Shown here in pieces: positions 23,198-30,604 of a stretch of DNA of 30,604 bases (the stretch's first letter is position 1; every line of letters begins with the position of its first letter). Origin of the DNA: Lancefieldella parvula_C (GTDB taxonomy: Bacteria > Actinomycetota > Coriobacteriia > Coriobacteriales > Atopobiaceae); assembly GCF_000758945.1 (NCBI RefSeq), contig NZ_JRND01000025.1, positions 1 through 30,604 on the forward strand, read 5' to 3'. A model generated the notes under the pieces. It made no database searches, had not been told where the DNA came from, and saw only the letters and a program-made list of their open reading frames with translations. The translations under genes were made by a program, and so were the position numbers.

Positions 23198-24601
23198 GTG
23201 GAGCGCATCACGATTTCTGCATTGTACGCAGATGCAGAGCAACTTGGTGGCCAAAAAGTTACGGTGGCCGGCTGGGTACGTTCAGTAAGGGATATGAAGA
23301 ATTTTGGCTTCGTCACACTTAATGACGGTAGCTGCTTCAAAGACCTACAGGTTGTTATGAATCGTGAGAACCTTGGCAATTACGAGGAGGTTGCTTCCTG
23401 TGGCGTTGGCGCTGCTCTGATTATCGAGGGCGTCCTTGAGCTTACTCCTGATCGCCCACAGCCTATTGAGCTACAGGCGCAGACCATTGTGATTGAGGGA
23501 CCATCCAGCCCTGACTATCCAATGCAGAAGAAGCGCCAGTCTCTTGAGTACCTTCGTACGCAACAGCACCTTCGTCCTCGTACCAACATGTTCCGTGCAG
23601 TTTTCCGCATCCGTTCTGTGGCTGCCTTTGCCATCCACCAGTTCTTTCAAGACCGTGGCTTTGTCTACGTGAACACCCCAATCATCACTGCATCTGATGC
23701 TGAGGGTGCAGGCGAGATGTTCCGTGTTACCACACTTGATTTGAACAACGTTCCACGTACCGAGAAGGGCGATGTTGACTACTCAAAGGACTTCTTTGGT
23801 CAGTCTTCTCACCTTACCGTTTCTGGACAGCTTCAGGCAGAGAACTTTGCTATGGCCTTTGGTGATGTGTACACCTTTGGTCCAACGTTCCGCGCAGAGA
23901 ACTCCAACACACGTCGCCACGCTGCAGAGTTCTGGATGATTGAGCCAGAGATGGCTTTCTGTGATCTTGCACAGGACATGGATGTTGCAGAAGAGATGCT
24001 GCGCTACGTTATTGCATACGTTCTTGAGCACTGCCCAGATGAGCTTGAGATGCTTAATAAGTTTGTGGATAAGGGTCTGCTTGAGCGCTTGAACCATGTT
24101 GCAACTTCTCAGTTCTCTCGTGTTTCTTACACCGAGGCAATTGAGATTCTGCAGGAGGCAGTAAAGGGTGGTCAGAAGTTTGAGTACCCTGTTGAGTGGG
24201 GCATTGACCTTCAGACTGAGCACGAGCGCTACCTCACCGAACAGCACTTTGGAAAGCCAATCTTTGTCACTGATTATCCAGCAGAAATCAAGGCCTTCTA
24301 CATGCGTCTTAACGATGATGGCAAGACTGTTGCCGCAGCTGACTGCCTTGTTCCAGGCATCGGTGAGATTATTGGTGGCTCACAGCGAGAAGATCGACTT
24401 GAGCTTCTGGAGAAGCGCATTGTTGAGCTTGGTATGAATCCCGACGATTACAAGTATTACTTGGATCTTCGTCGTTACGGCTCTTGCACACACTCTGGCT
24501 TTGGTCTTGGCTTTGAGCGCCTTGTTATGTACCTCACCGGTGTGGATAACATTCGCGACGTTATTCCTCACCCTCGTACCGTTGGTAACGCTGACTTCTA
24601 A
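23198..24601 (+). CDS. asnS: Asparagine--tRNA ligase
   Basis: Class II aminoacyl-tRNA synthetase charging tRNA-Asn. The 467 residues have an N-terminal OB-fold (VTVAGWVRSVRDMKNFGFV) and a class II catalytic core with HLRPRTNMFRAVFRIRS near 131-147. Motif 2 reads PTFRAENSNTRRHAAEFWM, the form that marks AsnRS rather than AspRS. Motif 3 (GFGLGFERLVMYLTG) lies near the C-terminus. Length and ending (PRTVGNADF) match the family. GTG at 23198 is preferred because GGAGG lies 8 nt before it; the ATG six nt upstream is too close to that site. It is divergent from pyrE. Confidence 0.96.
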   Translation: MERITISALYADAEQLGGQKVTVAGWVRSVRDMKNFGFVTLNDGSCFKDLQVVMNRENLGNYEEVASCGVGAALIIEGVLELTPDRPQPIELQAQTIVIEGPSSPDYPMQKKRQSLEYLRTQQHLRPRTNMFRAVFRIRSVAAFAIHQFFQDRGFVYVNTPIITASDAEGAGEMFRVTTLDLNNVPRTEKGDVDYSKDFFGQSSHLTVSGQLQAENFAMAFGDVYTFGPTFRAENSNTRRHAAEFWMIEPEMAFCDLAQDMDVAEEMLRYVIAYVLEHCPDELEMLNKFVDKGLLERLNHVATSQFSRVSYTEAIEILQEAVKGGQKFEYPVEWGIDLQTEHERYLTEQHFGKPIFVTDYPAEIKAFYMRLNDDGKTVAAADCLVPGIGEIIGGSQREDRLELLEKRIVELGMNPDDYKYYLDLRRYGSCTHSGFGLGFERLVMYLTGVDNIRDVIPHPRTVGNADF

Positions 24602-24635
24602 GATTGCAGGTCACAGGTGGCGCAGGGGAACGCGA

Positions 24636-24676
24636 TTGGCGCGCTAACCTAACTGCCACAGTTGCCAAGTCTTTTT
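24636..24676 (+). terminator. Possible asnS terminator
   Basis: TTGGC (24636-24640) can pair with GCCAA (24664-24668). Inside it AACTG pairs with CAGTT around CCA, and TTTTT follows at 24672. The stem is interrupted by an unpaired stretch, so this is weak. Confidence 0.35.
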
Positions 24677-24700
24677 AGTTGGATTTTTGCGTGCAGATTA

Positions 24701-24744
24701 TGCATAGCCGTTATGCAAGAACTGCATAGCAGAGATGCGAGATA
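24701..24744. repeat. Diverged 22-nt tandem pair
   Basis: TGCATAGC begins units at 24701 and 24723, each followed by ATGC near its middle. Two imperfect copies sit in the asnS to SixA-CHAD gap. A TTCTCGCC octamer follows at 24753. Confidence 0.45.
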
Positions 24745-24792
24745 AAAAGTTTTTCTCGCCATATACCGATATATTTGCCCGTTGGCAGTAAA

Positions 24793-24830
24793 AATAGGAC
24801 GTTCGTGCAAAATTGCGCGGGCGTCCTATT
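24793..24830. promoter_or_regulatory. Long inverted repeat upstream of the SixA-CHAD gene
   Basis: AATAGGACG (24793-24801) and CGTCCTATT (24822-24830) form a perfect 9-bp stem. The loop holds a second inverted element (CGTGCAA/TTGCGCG with one wobble). The right arm overlaps a possible promoter (TTGCGC, then TATAAG 16 nt later), so the repeat may be an operator. Alternatively it is a leader hairpin. There is no T-tract, so it is not a typical terminator. Confidence 0.45.
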
Positions 24831-24875
24831 ACGCTATAAGGAGCAGTTTTCTGCAGATGACCAGCGGAGGTAAAC

Positions 24876-26216
24876 ATGGTAAAGACTTTGGTTCTTGTTA
24901 GACATGGTGTATCTGAACGTGGCTCTGAAGACATGAGTCGAGAGCTTACACGTGCTGGCCAGAGGGCTTTATCTGCCAATTATCCTCATATTTTTGGTTT
25001 GTTGGGACCAGAGGGTGAAGAGGCTGAGATTTGGACAAGTCCTGCTCTTCGCGCGCTTGAGACTGCAGAGATTGTGGCAGAGGCTCTGGATGCAGAAGGT
25101 CTGGAAATTCATGACTCCCTTTACGATCAAGATCTTCCTGCACTTCAGGCAGAGCTTGAGCACGCTGATGCAGAAACGCTGATTCTTGTTGGTCATGCTC
25201 CATTTTTGGGTTATGTTGCAGAGACTCTGCTGGGATTTGAACTTCCGCTGACAAAGGGTGCTGTGTGCGCAATTGACGTACGTGGTTCACTTGGTCATCA
25301 GCATGAGTGCGTCTGGAAGCAGCTTGGAGATGTTCGCGAGCCTCACGGTAAGCTTCTTTGGCTGGTCAGTGGCCCTTCCACTCAGCCCTGGGAGACACTT
25401 GACGCTTTGGATGAGGCATGCGCTCATGCGGCAACCAACTTGGAGGACGCATATGCAGAGTTCCGCGCTCATCCAGAAGACCCTGCGGTAATCGCTGCAT
25501 TTAGGTTTGCCCTCAGAGGAACTCAGCTACTTACCAAGTTCTTCTCGCCACTTCTTAATGAGGAGGCAGTAGAGATTGCTGAGCCTGTTTATAGGCTGAT
25601 GCTTGGTGCAACTACGCGCCTTCGTGAGATTGACGGCTTCTCTGATACCGTTGCAGATTTGATGGAGTCCGGAGAGCTTTCTCAAGGCTCCAAGCTGGTC
25701 AGTGCTGTCGAGGCAGCTCGCGAGAATGAGCGCGATCGCGTCTGTGAGGCTCTGCGCAAGAAGGCAGTTCGTCGTAGTCTACGCTGTGCTCTGGATGAGC
25801 TCTTTGAGCCTGCATGGTCAGATGCAGTGCTACAGGATGGCATCTCGTTTGAGGATGTCAGCAGCCGCTTTGATTACATGCTTGAGACTATTGATGCGCG
25901 CTTGTTTGGTCTGGATATGACTAGCTTCTCCGAGGTACACCACGCAAGGCGAGAAGTTCGTGAAGTTGAGCACATTCTCTTCCATCTCAGTGACATGTTG
26001 GGCGAGAAACGCGCAAATTACACCCAGATTATGCAGGATATTGACTCTGAGCTTAGTACTGTTTGCACAGCTCAGCGCAATATTTCTCTGGTCAAAGAGT
26101 GGAAAGACTCCATGGACTTCAGAGATGTTACCTCAGACCTCGCAATTGTTTCAGAACATGAAAAAGTTTTGATTGAGCGTGTTATTGAGGGTAGAGAGAC
26201 TAGTATCCTTAGATAA
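24876..26216 (+). CDS. SixA-type histidine phosphatase fused to a CHAD domain
   Basis: A two-domain protein of 446 residues. Residues 1-135 are a small histidine phosphatase: LVLVRHG near 5-11 with catalytic His10, TSPALRALETAE near 54-65, and the second catalytic His107 in LVGHAPF. Residues 180-440 are helical and match the CHAD domain, with its two halves visible as IAAFRFALRGTQLLTKFF near 206-223 and VHHARREVREVEHILFHL near 354-371, each with spaced basic residues. CHAD domains bind polyphosphate. A phosphohistidine or polyphosphate-linked role is inferred, not shown. Start ATG at 24876 after GGAGG. It is followed by metY after 69 nt. Confidence 0.88.
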   Translation: MVKTLVLVRHGVSERGSEDMSRELTRAGQRALSANYPHIFGLLGPEGEEAEIWTSPALRALETAEIVAEALDAEGLEIHDSLYDQDLPALQAELEHADAETLILVGHAPFLGYVAETLLGFELPLTKGAVCAIDVRGSLGHQHECVWKQLGDVREPHGKLLWLVSGPSTQPWETLDALDEACAHAATNLEDAYAEFRAHPEDPAVIAAFRFALRGTQLLTKFFSPLLNEEAVEIAEPVYRLMLGATTRLREIDGFSDTVADLMESGELSQGSKLVSAVEAARENERDRVCEALRKKAVRRSLRCALDELFEPAWSDAVLQDGISFEDVSSRFDYMLETIDARLFGLDMTSFSEVHHARREVREVEHILFHLSDMLGEKRANYTQIMQDIDSELSTVCTAQRNISLVKEWKDSMDFRDVTSDLAIVSEHEKVLIERVIEGRETSILR

Positions 26217-26285
26217 TCACATAGTCCACGTTTGGAGCGCATTGACGTTTGCGCGGCGTGGATGATGATTATGAGGGAGGATGCT

Positions 26286-27566
26286 ATGTCTGAGAGCATC
26301 GAGACTCGCTGCGTGCAGGGCGGTTATCAGCCTGGTTGCGGTGAGCCTAGGCAAGTGCCTATCATTCAATCAACCACGTTCAAATATGACGAGTCGATGC
26401 AACTTGGAGAGTTGTTCGACCTCAAAGCTGCGGGCTATTTCTATTCTCGCGTTCAGAACCCAACGCTGGATAATGTAGCTTCAAAGATTTGTGCTCTTGA
26501 GGGCGGTACCGCTGCAATGCTGACTTCTTCTGGTCAGGCAGCAAACTTCTTTGCCGTCTTTAACATTGCTGAGGCCGGAGATCACTTTATTGCGCTTTCC
26601 ACCATTTATGGCGGAACCTTTAACCTGTTTGCTATCACCCTTAAAAAGATGGGTGTGGAGTGCACGTTTATCTCGCCAGATGCAACTGACGAGGAGATTA
26701 ACGCAGCATTTAGGCCAAATACCAAGTGCGTCTTTGGTGAGACTGTTGCAAACCCCGCACTGGTTGTCCTTGATATTGAGCGCTGGGCAAAGGCTGCTCA
26801 TGACCATGGCGTGCCACTGATTGTTGACAATACGTTTGCCACGCCTGTGAACTGCCGTCCTCTTGAGTGGGGAGCAGATATTGTGACCCATTCCACTACT
26901 AAGTACATGGATGGTCACGGTTCTGCTGTTGGTGGCGCTATTGTTGATGGTGGTAACTTTGACTGGGCTGCTCACGCAGATAAGTTCCCAGGTCTGACAC
27001 AGCCTGACCCTTCCTATCACAACCTTGTGTATGCAGATACCTTTGGTAACGGTGGCGCCTTTATTACCAAGGCAACCGTTCAGCTTATGCGTGACTTTGG
27101 TTCTATTCAGTCGCCACAGAACGCTTTCTATCTTAACCTTGGTCTTGAGTCTCTGCATGTTCGCATGGCTCAGCATTGCAAGAATGGCCAGGCAGTTGCC
27201 GAGGCGCTTGTTAATAACCCTAAGGTTGCGCACGTAAGCTACCCTGGCCTTCCAGGCGATAAGTACTACGAGCTGGCTCAGAAGTACCTGCCAAACGGTT
27301 CCTGCGGTGTTATCACTGTTGACGTTGCTGGTGGTCGCGAGGCTGCCGAGAAGTTCTTGGGCAACCTCAAGGTCTTCTCTATTGCAACACACGTTGCAGA
27401 CGCTCGTTCTTGCTGTTTGCATCCAGCTTCTTCAACGCACCGTCAGCTTACTGACGAGGAGCTTGTGGCAGCAGGCATTACCCCAGGTACCGTACGCCTG
27501 AGCTGCGGTATTGAGGGCACCGAAGACCTTATCAACGACGTCGAGCAGGCACTTGCTGCGCTGTAG
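26286..27566 (+). CDS. metY: O-acetylhomoserine sulfhydrylase (O-acetylhomoserine aminocarboxypropyltransferase)
   Basis: PLP enzyme of the Cys/Met-metabolism family that uses O-acetylhomoserine and sulfide to make homocysteine. In 426 residues it shows YFYSRVQNPTLD near 51-62, the Gly-rich phosphate-binding segment SSGQAANFF near 81-89, DNTFATP near 181-187, and the PLP Lys206 in STTKYMDGHG. SPQNAFYLNLGLESL and the C-terminal VRLSCGIEGTEDL are typical. The length matches OAH sulfhydrylases rather than the shorter methionine gamma-lyases, though that remains an alternative. Start ATG at 26286, 5 nt after GGGAGG; the longer frame lacks a good site. A strong terminator follows. Confidence 0.92.
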   Translation: MSESIETRCVQGGYQPGCGEPRQVPIIQSTTFKYDESMQLGELFDLKAAGYFYSRVQNPTLDNVASKICALEGGTAAMLTSSGQAANFFAVFNIAEAGDHFIALSTIYGGTFNLFAITLKKMGVECTFISPDATDEEINAAFRPNTKCVFGETVANPALVVLDIERWAKAAHDHGVPLIVDNTFATPVNCRPLEWGADIVTHSTTKYMDGHGSAVGGAIVDGGNFDWAAHADKFPGLTQPDPSYHNLVYADTFGNGGAFITKATVQLMRDFGSIQSPQNAFYLNLGLESLHVRMAQHCKNGQAVAEALVNNPKVAHVSYPGLPGDKYYELAQKYLPNGSCGVITVDVAGGREAAEKFLGNLKVFSIATHVADARSCCLHPASSTHRQLTDEELVAAGITPGTVRLSCGIEGTEDLINDVEQALAAL

Positions 27567-27593
27567 GTAGACGTTCTATAACCGCTTATGTTT

Positions 27594-27638
27594 ATGGCGA
27601 GAAGATCTTGGAATCAGAAGGTCTTCTCGCCATGTTTT
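27594..27638. terminator. metY terminator built from inverted GGCGAGAA/TTCTCGCC octamers
   Basis: ATGGCGAGAAGA (27594-27605) and TCTTCTCGCCAT (27622-27633) form a perfect 12-bp stem with a 16-nt loop, followed by GTTTTTG. The arms contain the over-represented octamer in opposite orientations. It sits between metY (+) and the MATE gene (-) and may serve both. Confidence 0.88.
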
Positions 27639-27681
27639 TGTGAGGAGTACGTTGTTGTGCGGAGCATGCCGGGTGCGCAGG

Positions 27682-29166
27682 CTATTGAGCTCGGGAGATA
27701 GACTCACCGTCCAGGTGGTCTTCTGGACCAGAGAGCTCGGAAGCTGCGAGCTCTGCCTCTGCAAGCTCTGCCTCGGTGAGCTGGGTATCCTCGTCCTGGA
27801 GCTCAGACGCATCGTTTGCGTCATCAGCGTCTACACCCTTAAAGTGCTTGCGATAGATGTGGATGAGGCAGCCAACGGAGAGCAGTGCCGAGAGAATGTT
27901 GGATACAACTGAGACGTACCAAAGCGCGTCCAGACCAAAGGGCTTCAGCATCATAAGCGAGCTGATAGGGAAGATGAGTGCCATAAAGACGCTCAGAAGA
28001 TTGGAAATCTTTGTTTGTTTCAGGGCGATGGCAAGACTCTCGGTGCACATAGTAATCCAGCTAAAAATGAAGATAAATGCATGGATACGCATGGCTGGAA
28101 TGGCCATGTTAAGCAGTTCTTGTGTTCCTTCTGGCAGGTACAGCTTGACCAAGAACTCCGAGAAGAAGAACGAGACGCAGAAGGCAAAGATGCCAATGAT
28201 GATGCCTGTGGAGAAGATGTACTTCTCGATAGCAAGTACTCGATCTTTTTTCTTTGCGCCCCAGTTATAACCAATAGCTGGCTGCATGGCGTCGGCCTGT
28301 CCATAAATGAGTGGCTGGATAAGGCCGCCAGAGTAGAGAAGCACGCCGTAAGAAGCAATGGCAATATCTCCACCAAGGGTGAGCAGGGCAGCGTTCATAA
28401 GCAGGGAATAAATCCTACTTGAGATGTTCTGCATAAAGATAGGAAAGCCGTTTACAAAGATCTCTTTTATGTGCGTCCAATTAAAGTGAGGCTTCACAAA
28501 TTTGAGAATCTGCTTGTTGCCAATAAAGGGCCAAACACCGTAAAGGGATGAGAAGGTAATAGAGATGCAGTAACCCAGTGCCGCATACTCAACGGATAAT
28601 CCCAAAACTCCCAGGAAGTAGTATTCAAGTACGGTTCCCAAAATTGCAGAGATAAAGGCAATGCTGGTAGAACGCCTAATTTTTCCGCAGATCTTAAGGA
28701 AATTATCAACGGCATACGAGATGCACATAACCGGCAAGAAAAGGGTCCATACGCGCAGGTAGATAGTTCCTTGCTCGGCAATCTTACCCTGAGCACCCAT
28801 CAGCGCCAGAACGTTTGGTGCACAAAAGAAGAAGAAAATGCCGCTGATAACACCTGTGGTAATAAGCATGATAAATGCGATGGTAAAGATGTTATTAGCA
28901 GTCTGGTGGTTCTTCTTGCCATGTTCAACTGCAATAACCGCAGAAGCGCCAACGCCAATAAGGTCGGCAACAGCAAAGCAGAGAATGACCAGCGGAATGG
29001 CAATGGTCACTGCGCCAAAAGACTCCTGACCCAGATAGCGTCCAACAAGGATGCCATCTGCGGTGTCGTAGAGCATCGACGCAAGCATAGCAATAGCGCC
29101 TGGAAGGGCTGCTCGTATAAATAATTTAAATGGTGGTGTTTCCGCAAAAAGCTTATTCGATTCCAT
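27682..29166 (-). CDS. MATE-family multidrug/toxin exporter
   Basis: Cation-coupled efflux protein of the inner membrane with twelve predicted spans in two six-helix halves. Family marks include LPGAIAMLASMLYDTADGILVGRYLG near 19-44 (quoted as LPGAIAMLASMLYD and TADGILVGRYLG) and QPAIGYNWGAKKKDR in the second half. The 494 residues exceed the usual 440-460 because of a highly acidic cytoplasmic tail of about 45 residues rich in Glu/Asp/Ala, with a short repeat (AELAEAELAASEL). Substrate unknown. Start ATG at 29166 with GAGGAGAATT upstream. It is convergent with metY and divergent from the next gene. Confidence 0.92.
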   Translation of the reverse strand: MESNKLFAETPPFKLFIRAALPGAIAMLASMLYDTADGILVGRYLGQESFGAVTIAIPLVILCFAVADLIGVGASAVIAVEHGKKNHQTANNIFTIAFIMLITTGVISGIFFFFCAPNVLALMGAQGKIAEQGTIYLRVWTLFLPVMCISYAVDNFLKICGKIRRSTSIAFISAILGTVLEYYFLGVLGLSVEYAALGYCISITFSSLYGVWPFIGNKQILKFVKPHFNWTHIKEIFVNGFPIFMQNISSRIYSLLMNAALLTLGGDIAIASYGVLLYSGGLIQPLIYGQADAMQPAIGYNWGAKKKDRVLAIEKYIFSTGIIIGIFAFCVSFFFSEFLVKLYLPEGTQELLNMAIPAMRIHAFIFIFSWITMCTESLAIALKQTKISNLLSVFMALIFPISSLMMLKPFGLDALWYVSVVSNILSALLSVGCLIHIYRKHFKGVDADDANDASELQDEDTQLTEAELAEAELAASELSGPEDHLDGESISRAQ

Positions 29167-29181
29167 AATTCTCCTCGATTA

Positions 29182-29221
29182 GTGGTGGAACATGTCAGAC
29201 AGACTCGTGGTGTGGACATGT
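29182..29221. repeat. Paired ACATGT elements in the MATE upstream region
   Basis: Two related segments beginning GTGGTG and containing the 6-bp palindrome ACATGT (29190-29195 and 29216-29221) are 26 nt apart. ACATGTC and GACATGT (29190-29196 and 29215-29221) can also pair as a 7-bp hairpin in the transcript. They could be operator half-sites or a leader structure for the exporter gene. Confidence 0.4.
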
Positions 29222-29300
29222 GACACGCTCACGAGAAGATTAAAAAAGCATCGAACAAGCCTCCTTACATACTTGCAGGTACACGGACAGTTGCACATAC

Positions 29301-29329
29301 TAACACAGCAAAGTAGCTAATGCTATGAT
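29301..29329 (+). promoter_or_regulatory. Promoter of the 383-residue membrane protein gene
   Basis: TAACAC (29301-29306) and TATGAT (29324-29329) are 17 nt apart and about 37 nt before the GTG start. The -10 is good and the -35 weak. Confidence 0.5.
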
Positions 29330-29365
29330 TTATTTGAACATTTTGGACAAGTGTGAGGATTTGTT

Positions 29366-30517
29366 GTGCCAACGGAACAGAAGAAAGACATGGGCGTTGA
29401 GTTAACCAAGCTGGCTGAAAACTCAAGAGTAGGAGAGCTTTCTAAAAAGGTCACCGAGGCATCATCTGAGCTGGCAGAAAACGTTTTTGAAGTAGCGGAA
29501 CGTGCCGAGAAAATCCTTGTAGTTGATGAGGACCAGCCGCTGAACCGTCCTGCATCTGACCGAGTTAAGGCCACTGTTCCTAGAACTCCTGCTCAACATA
29601 TCTTGCGCATTGTTTCAATTGTTTTGATTATCTTGGGAGCAGCAGATGTTCTGACTACGTCGGCATCTCTTTTTGCAACTGTTATGGGCTTACAGCCTGC
29701 TGTTCCTTTGGAACAGCTTGAGTTCAGCGGTGTGTATTTTACGTTCAGCAATAACGTGCTTCTAGGCTATGTGTTTGTATTGCTTATTGGTGTGTTGCAG
29801 GTTGTAACCTCGGTACTTGGATTACGTGCAGCCAAAGACTCATCAAAAGTTGAACCATACAGATTTCTTTGCTATCTGATTGGTTTGATTATTCTGGTAG
29901 GAATTTTATGGGCTTGGGGTAGAGGAGAGTTGATTATTCTTGATCCATTTATTCAACTCAATACTATAGTTTACGTGGTAATTTGCTCTAATCTTGCGGA
30001 TAAAGTAAAGAAGGAACATGACCAGGGTATTGTGGGAACTACATATTGGCGCTCTCGTCATCAGCGAGTTCTTCACTTTTTTGCACTGGTTTCTATCACG
30101 CTGAGTGGAATTGCACTTTTTCTAGTTCTGATTTTGCTTGGATTGCATGATTTTTCTAGAGTTGTAAATCAACCAGTTTTAGATACGGTTAATCAATTCC
30201 TTGAACAACAGGGAATCCTTACCATTTTCTTGGTGACACTTGGTGCGGCATTTTCTCTTATTGCAGGTCTTTTAGCTCTAAAGGGTTCAAATGATGCCCG
30301 ATTTATTAGACCGTATATTCTTGCGGTTACCGTTATCGTTCTGTTTGACATAGTAAGAATTGTCTTTACAGCATTAACACAGGGCATCCCTGCCGTAAAC
30401 AGCCAAGATATCTTTGAGTTGGTTTATAACGCCACGGGATGGTACTTGGCTATTCGTATTGAAGCAGGACTTCCTAATAGCTATGGTCTACGCTTGTGGA
30501 AGAAATTTACTTCCTAG
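29366..30517 (+). CDS. Internally duplicated multi-span membrane protein of unknown function
   Basis: Family not recognised. The 383 residues open with about 65 charged residues predicted to be helical (KKVTEASSELAENVFEVAERAEK), followed by a Pro-rich link and two four-span halves. The halves look related: GLRAAKDSSKVEPYRFLCYL near 152-171 and ALKGSNDARFIRPYILAVTV in the second half occupy equivalent positions after the second span. A basic/acidic linker (ADKVKKEHDQGIVG) joins them. Start GTG at 29366 with GAGGA at 7 nt; an ATG eight codons later is an alternative. It may be a scaffold or sensor, but nothing shows an active site. Confidence 0.8.
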   Translation: MPTEQKKDMGVELTKLAENSRVGELSKKVTEASSELAENVFEVAERAEKILVVDEDQPLNRPASDRVKATVPRTPAQHILRIVSIVLIILGAADVLTTSASLFATVMGLQPAVPLEQLEFSGVYFTFSNNVLLGYVFVLLIGVLQVVTSVLGLRAAKDSSKVEPYRFLCYLIGLIILVGILWAWGRGELIILDPFIQLNTIVYVVICSNLADKVKKEHDQGIVGTTYWRSRHQRVLHFFALVSITLSGIALFLVLILLGLHDFSRVVNQPVLDTVNQFLEQQGILTIFLVTLGAAFSLIAGLLALKGSNDARFIRPYILAVTVIVLFDIVRIVFTALTQGIPAVNSQDIFELVYNATGWYLAIRIEAGLPNSYGLRLWKKFTS

Positions 30518-30564
30518 GCGCAGCGTAGTGAATAATTGCTTGCAAAAAGCCTCTGTATCTGAAC

Positions 30565-30600
30565 TGCCTCCCATTTATTGGACACGAGAAATGGGAGGCA
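30565..30600. terminator. Strong hairpin after the 383-residue membrane protein gene
   Basis: TGCCTCCCATTT (30565-30576) and AAATGGGAGGCA (30589-30600) form a perfect 12-bp stem with a 12-nt loop, about 50 nt after the stop. The window ends four bases later, so the T-tract cannot be judged. Confidence 0.65.
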
Positions 30601-30604
30601 ATTC

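Larger units (their letters stand above)
1432..27631. repeat. Dispersed over-represented octamer GGCGAGAA/TTCTCGCC (24 copies)
   Basis: Exact GGCGAGAA begins at 1432, 2295, 5996, 7401, 8464, 10705, 13040, 15411, 15874, 21705, 25948, 26001 and 27596. TTCTCGCC begins at 2206, 3312, 5976, 7780, 8339, 9987, 13666, 22230, 24753, 25543 and 27624. That is 13 against 11 by orientation. Copies lie in genes and gaps alike, and two inverted pairs occur. The stretch from 15882 to 21704 has none. Confidence 0.85.

Noticed and set aside
1..24744. CRISPR arrays
   Set aside because: The intergenic repeats are directly abutting tandem units with two to four copies and no unique spacers, and no cas genes are present.
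26217..26285. SAM or other sulfur-related riboswitch before metY
   Set aside because: The gap is only 69 nt and contains no aptamer-like conserved blocks.
29179..29251. Possible leader peptide ahead of the MATE gene: AAGGAGG then ATG at 29251
   Set aside because: The frame stops after three codons (ATG CTT TTT TAA). A longer reading would need slippage on the T6 run, for which there is no evidence.

Overview
The window looks like chromosomal DNA of an actinobacterium of class Coriobacteriia, most likely an Atopobium/Lancefieldella-type member of the Atopobiaceae. That is an inference from gene content (HelD-type helicase, PPi-type phosphofructokinase, PurS-PurL-PurQ fusion, fused EcfA-EcfA) and mid-range base composition. 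No rRNA or tRNA is present, and no lineage-defining marker was searched.

Layout, left to right. 1-4100: an intergenic repeat cluster and a terminator, then purL on the minus strand. 4243-7646: a minus-strand ECF vitamin-transporter operon (a RibU-like S component, a double EcfA ATPase and EcfT) behind an FMN riboswitch. 7751-10237: convergent murB (+) and PPi-type phosphofructokinase (-), separated by a 39-nt tandem array. 10276-12845: a repeat-rich gap, then eno and a small cupin (both -). 12948-15672: ysxC-helD (-).

15839-20878: a compact seven-gene minus-strand operon, visibly more AT-rich than its surroundings. It encodes a secreted protein with two cysteines in its mature part, two membrane-anchored ectodomain proteins (one near each end), three ABC-2-type permeases and one ATPase. 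A LysR regulator lies upstream in the same direction. I cannot name this system. It looks like a horizontally acquired export, immunity or antagonism module and is the best candidate here for something undescribed. 22238-24601: divergent pyrE (-) and asnS (+). 24876-27566: a SixA-CHAD fusion and metY (both +). 27682-30517: divergent MATE exporter (-) and an internally duplicated membrane protein (+).

Two genome-scale signals cut across the genes. First, the octamer GGCGAGAA/TTCTCGCC occurs 24 times by eye where about one is expected at equal base frequencies. The two orientations are nearly balanced, one inverted pair forms a terminator, and it is almost absent from the AT-rich operon. Second, many intergenic gaps carry their own private short tandem repeat with period near 20-24, 30-31 or 39-41 nt, often with an inverted copy.
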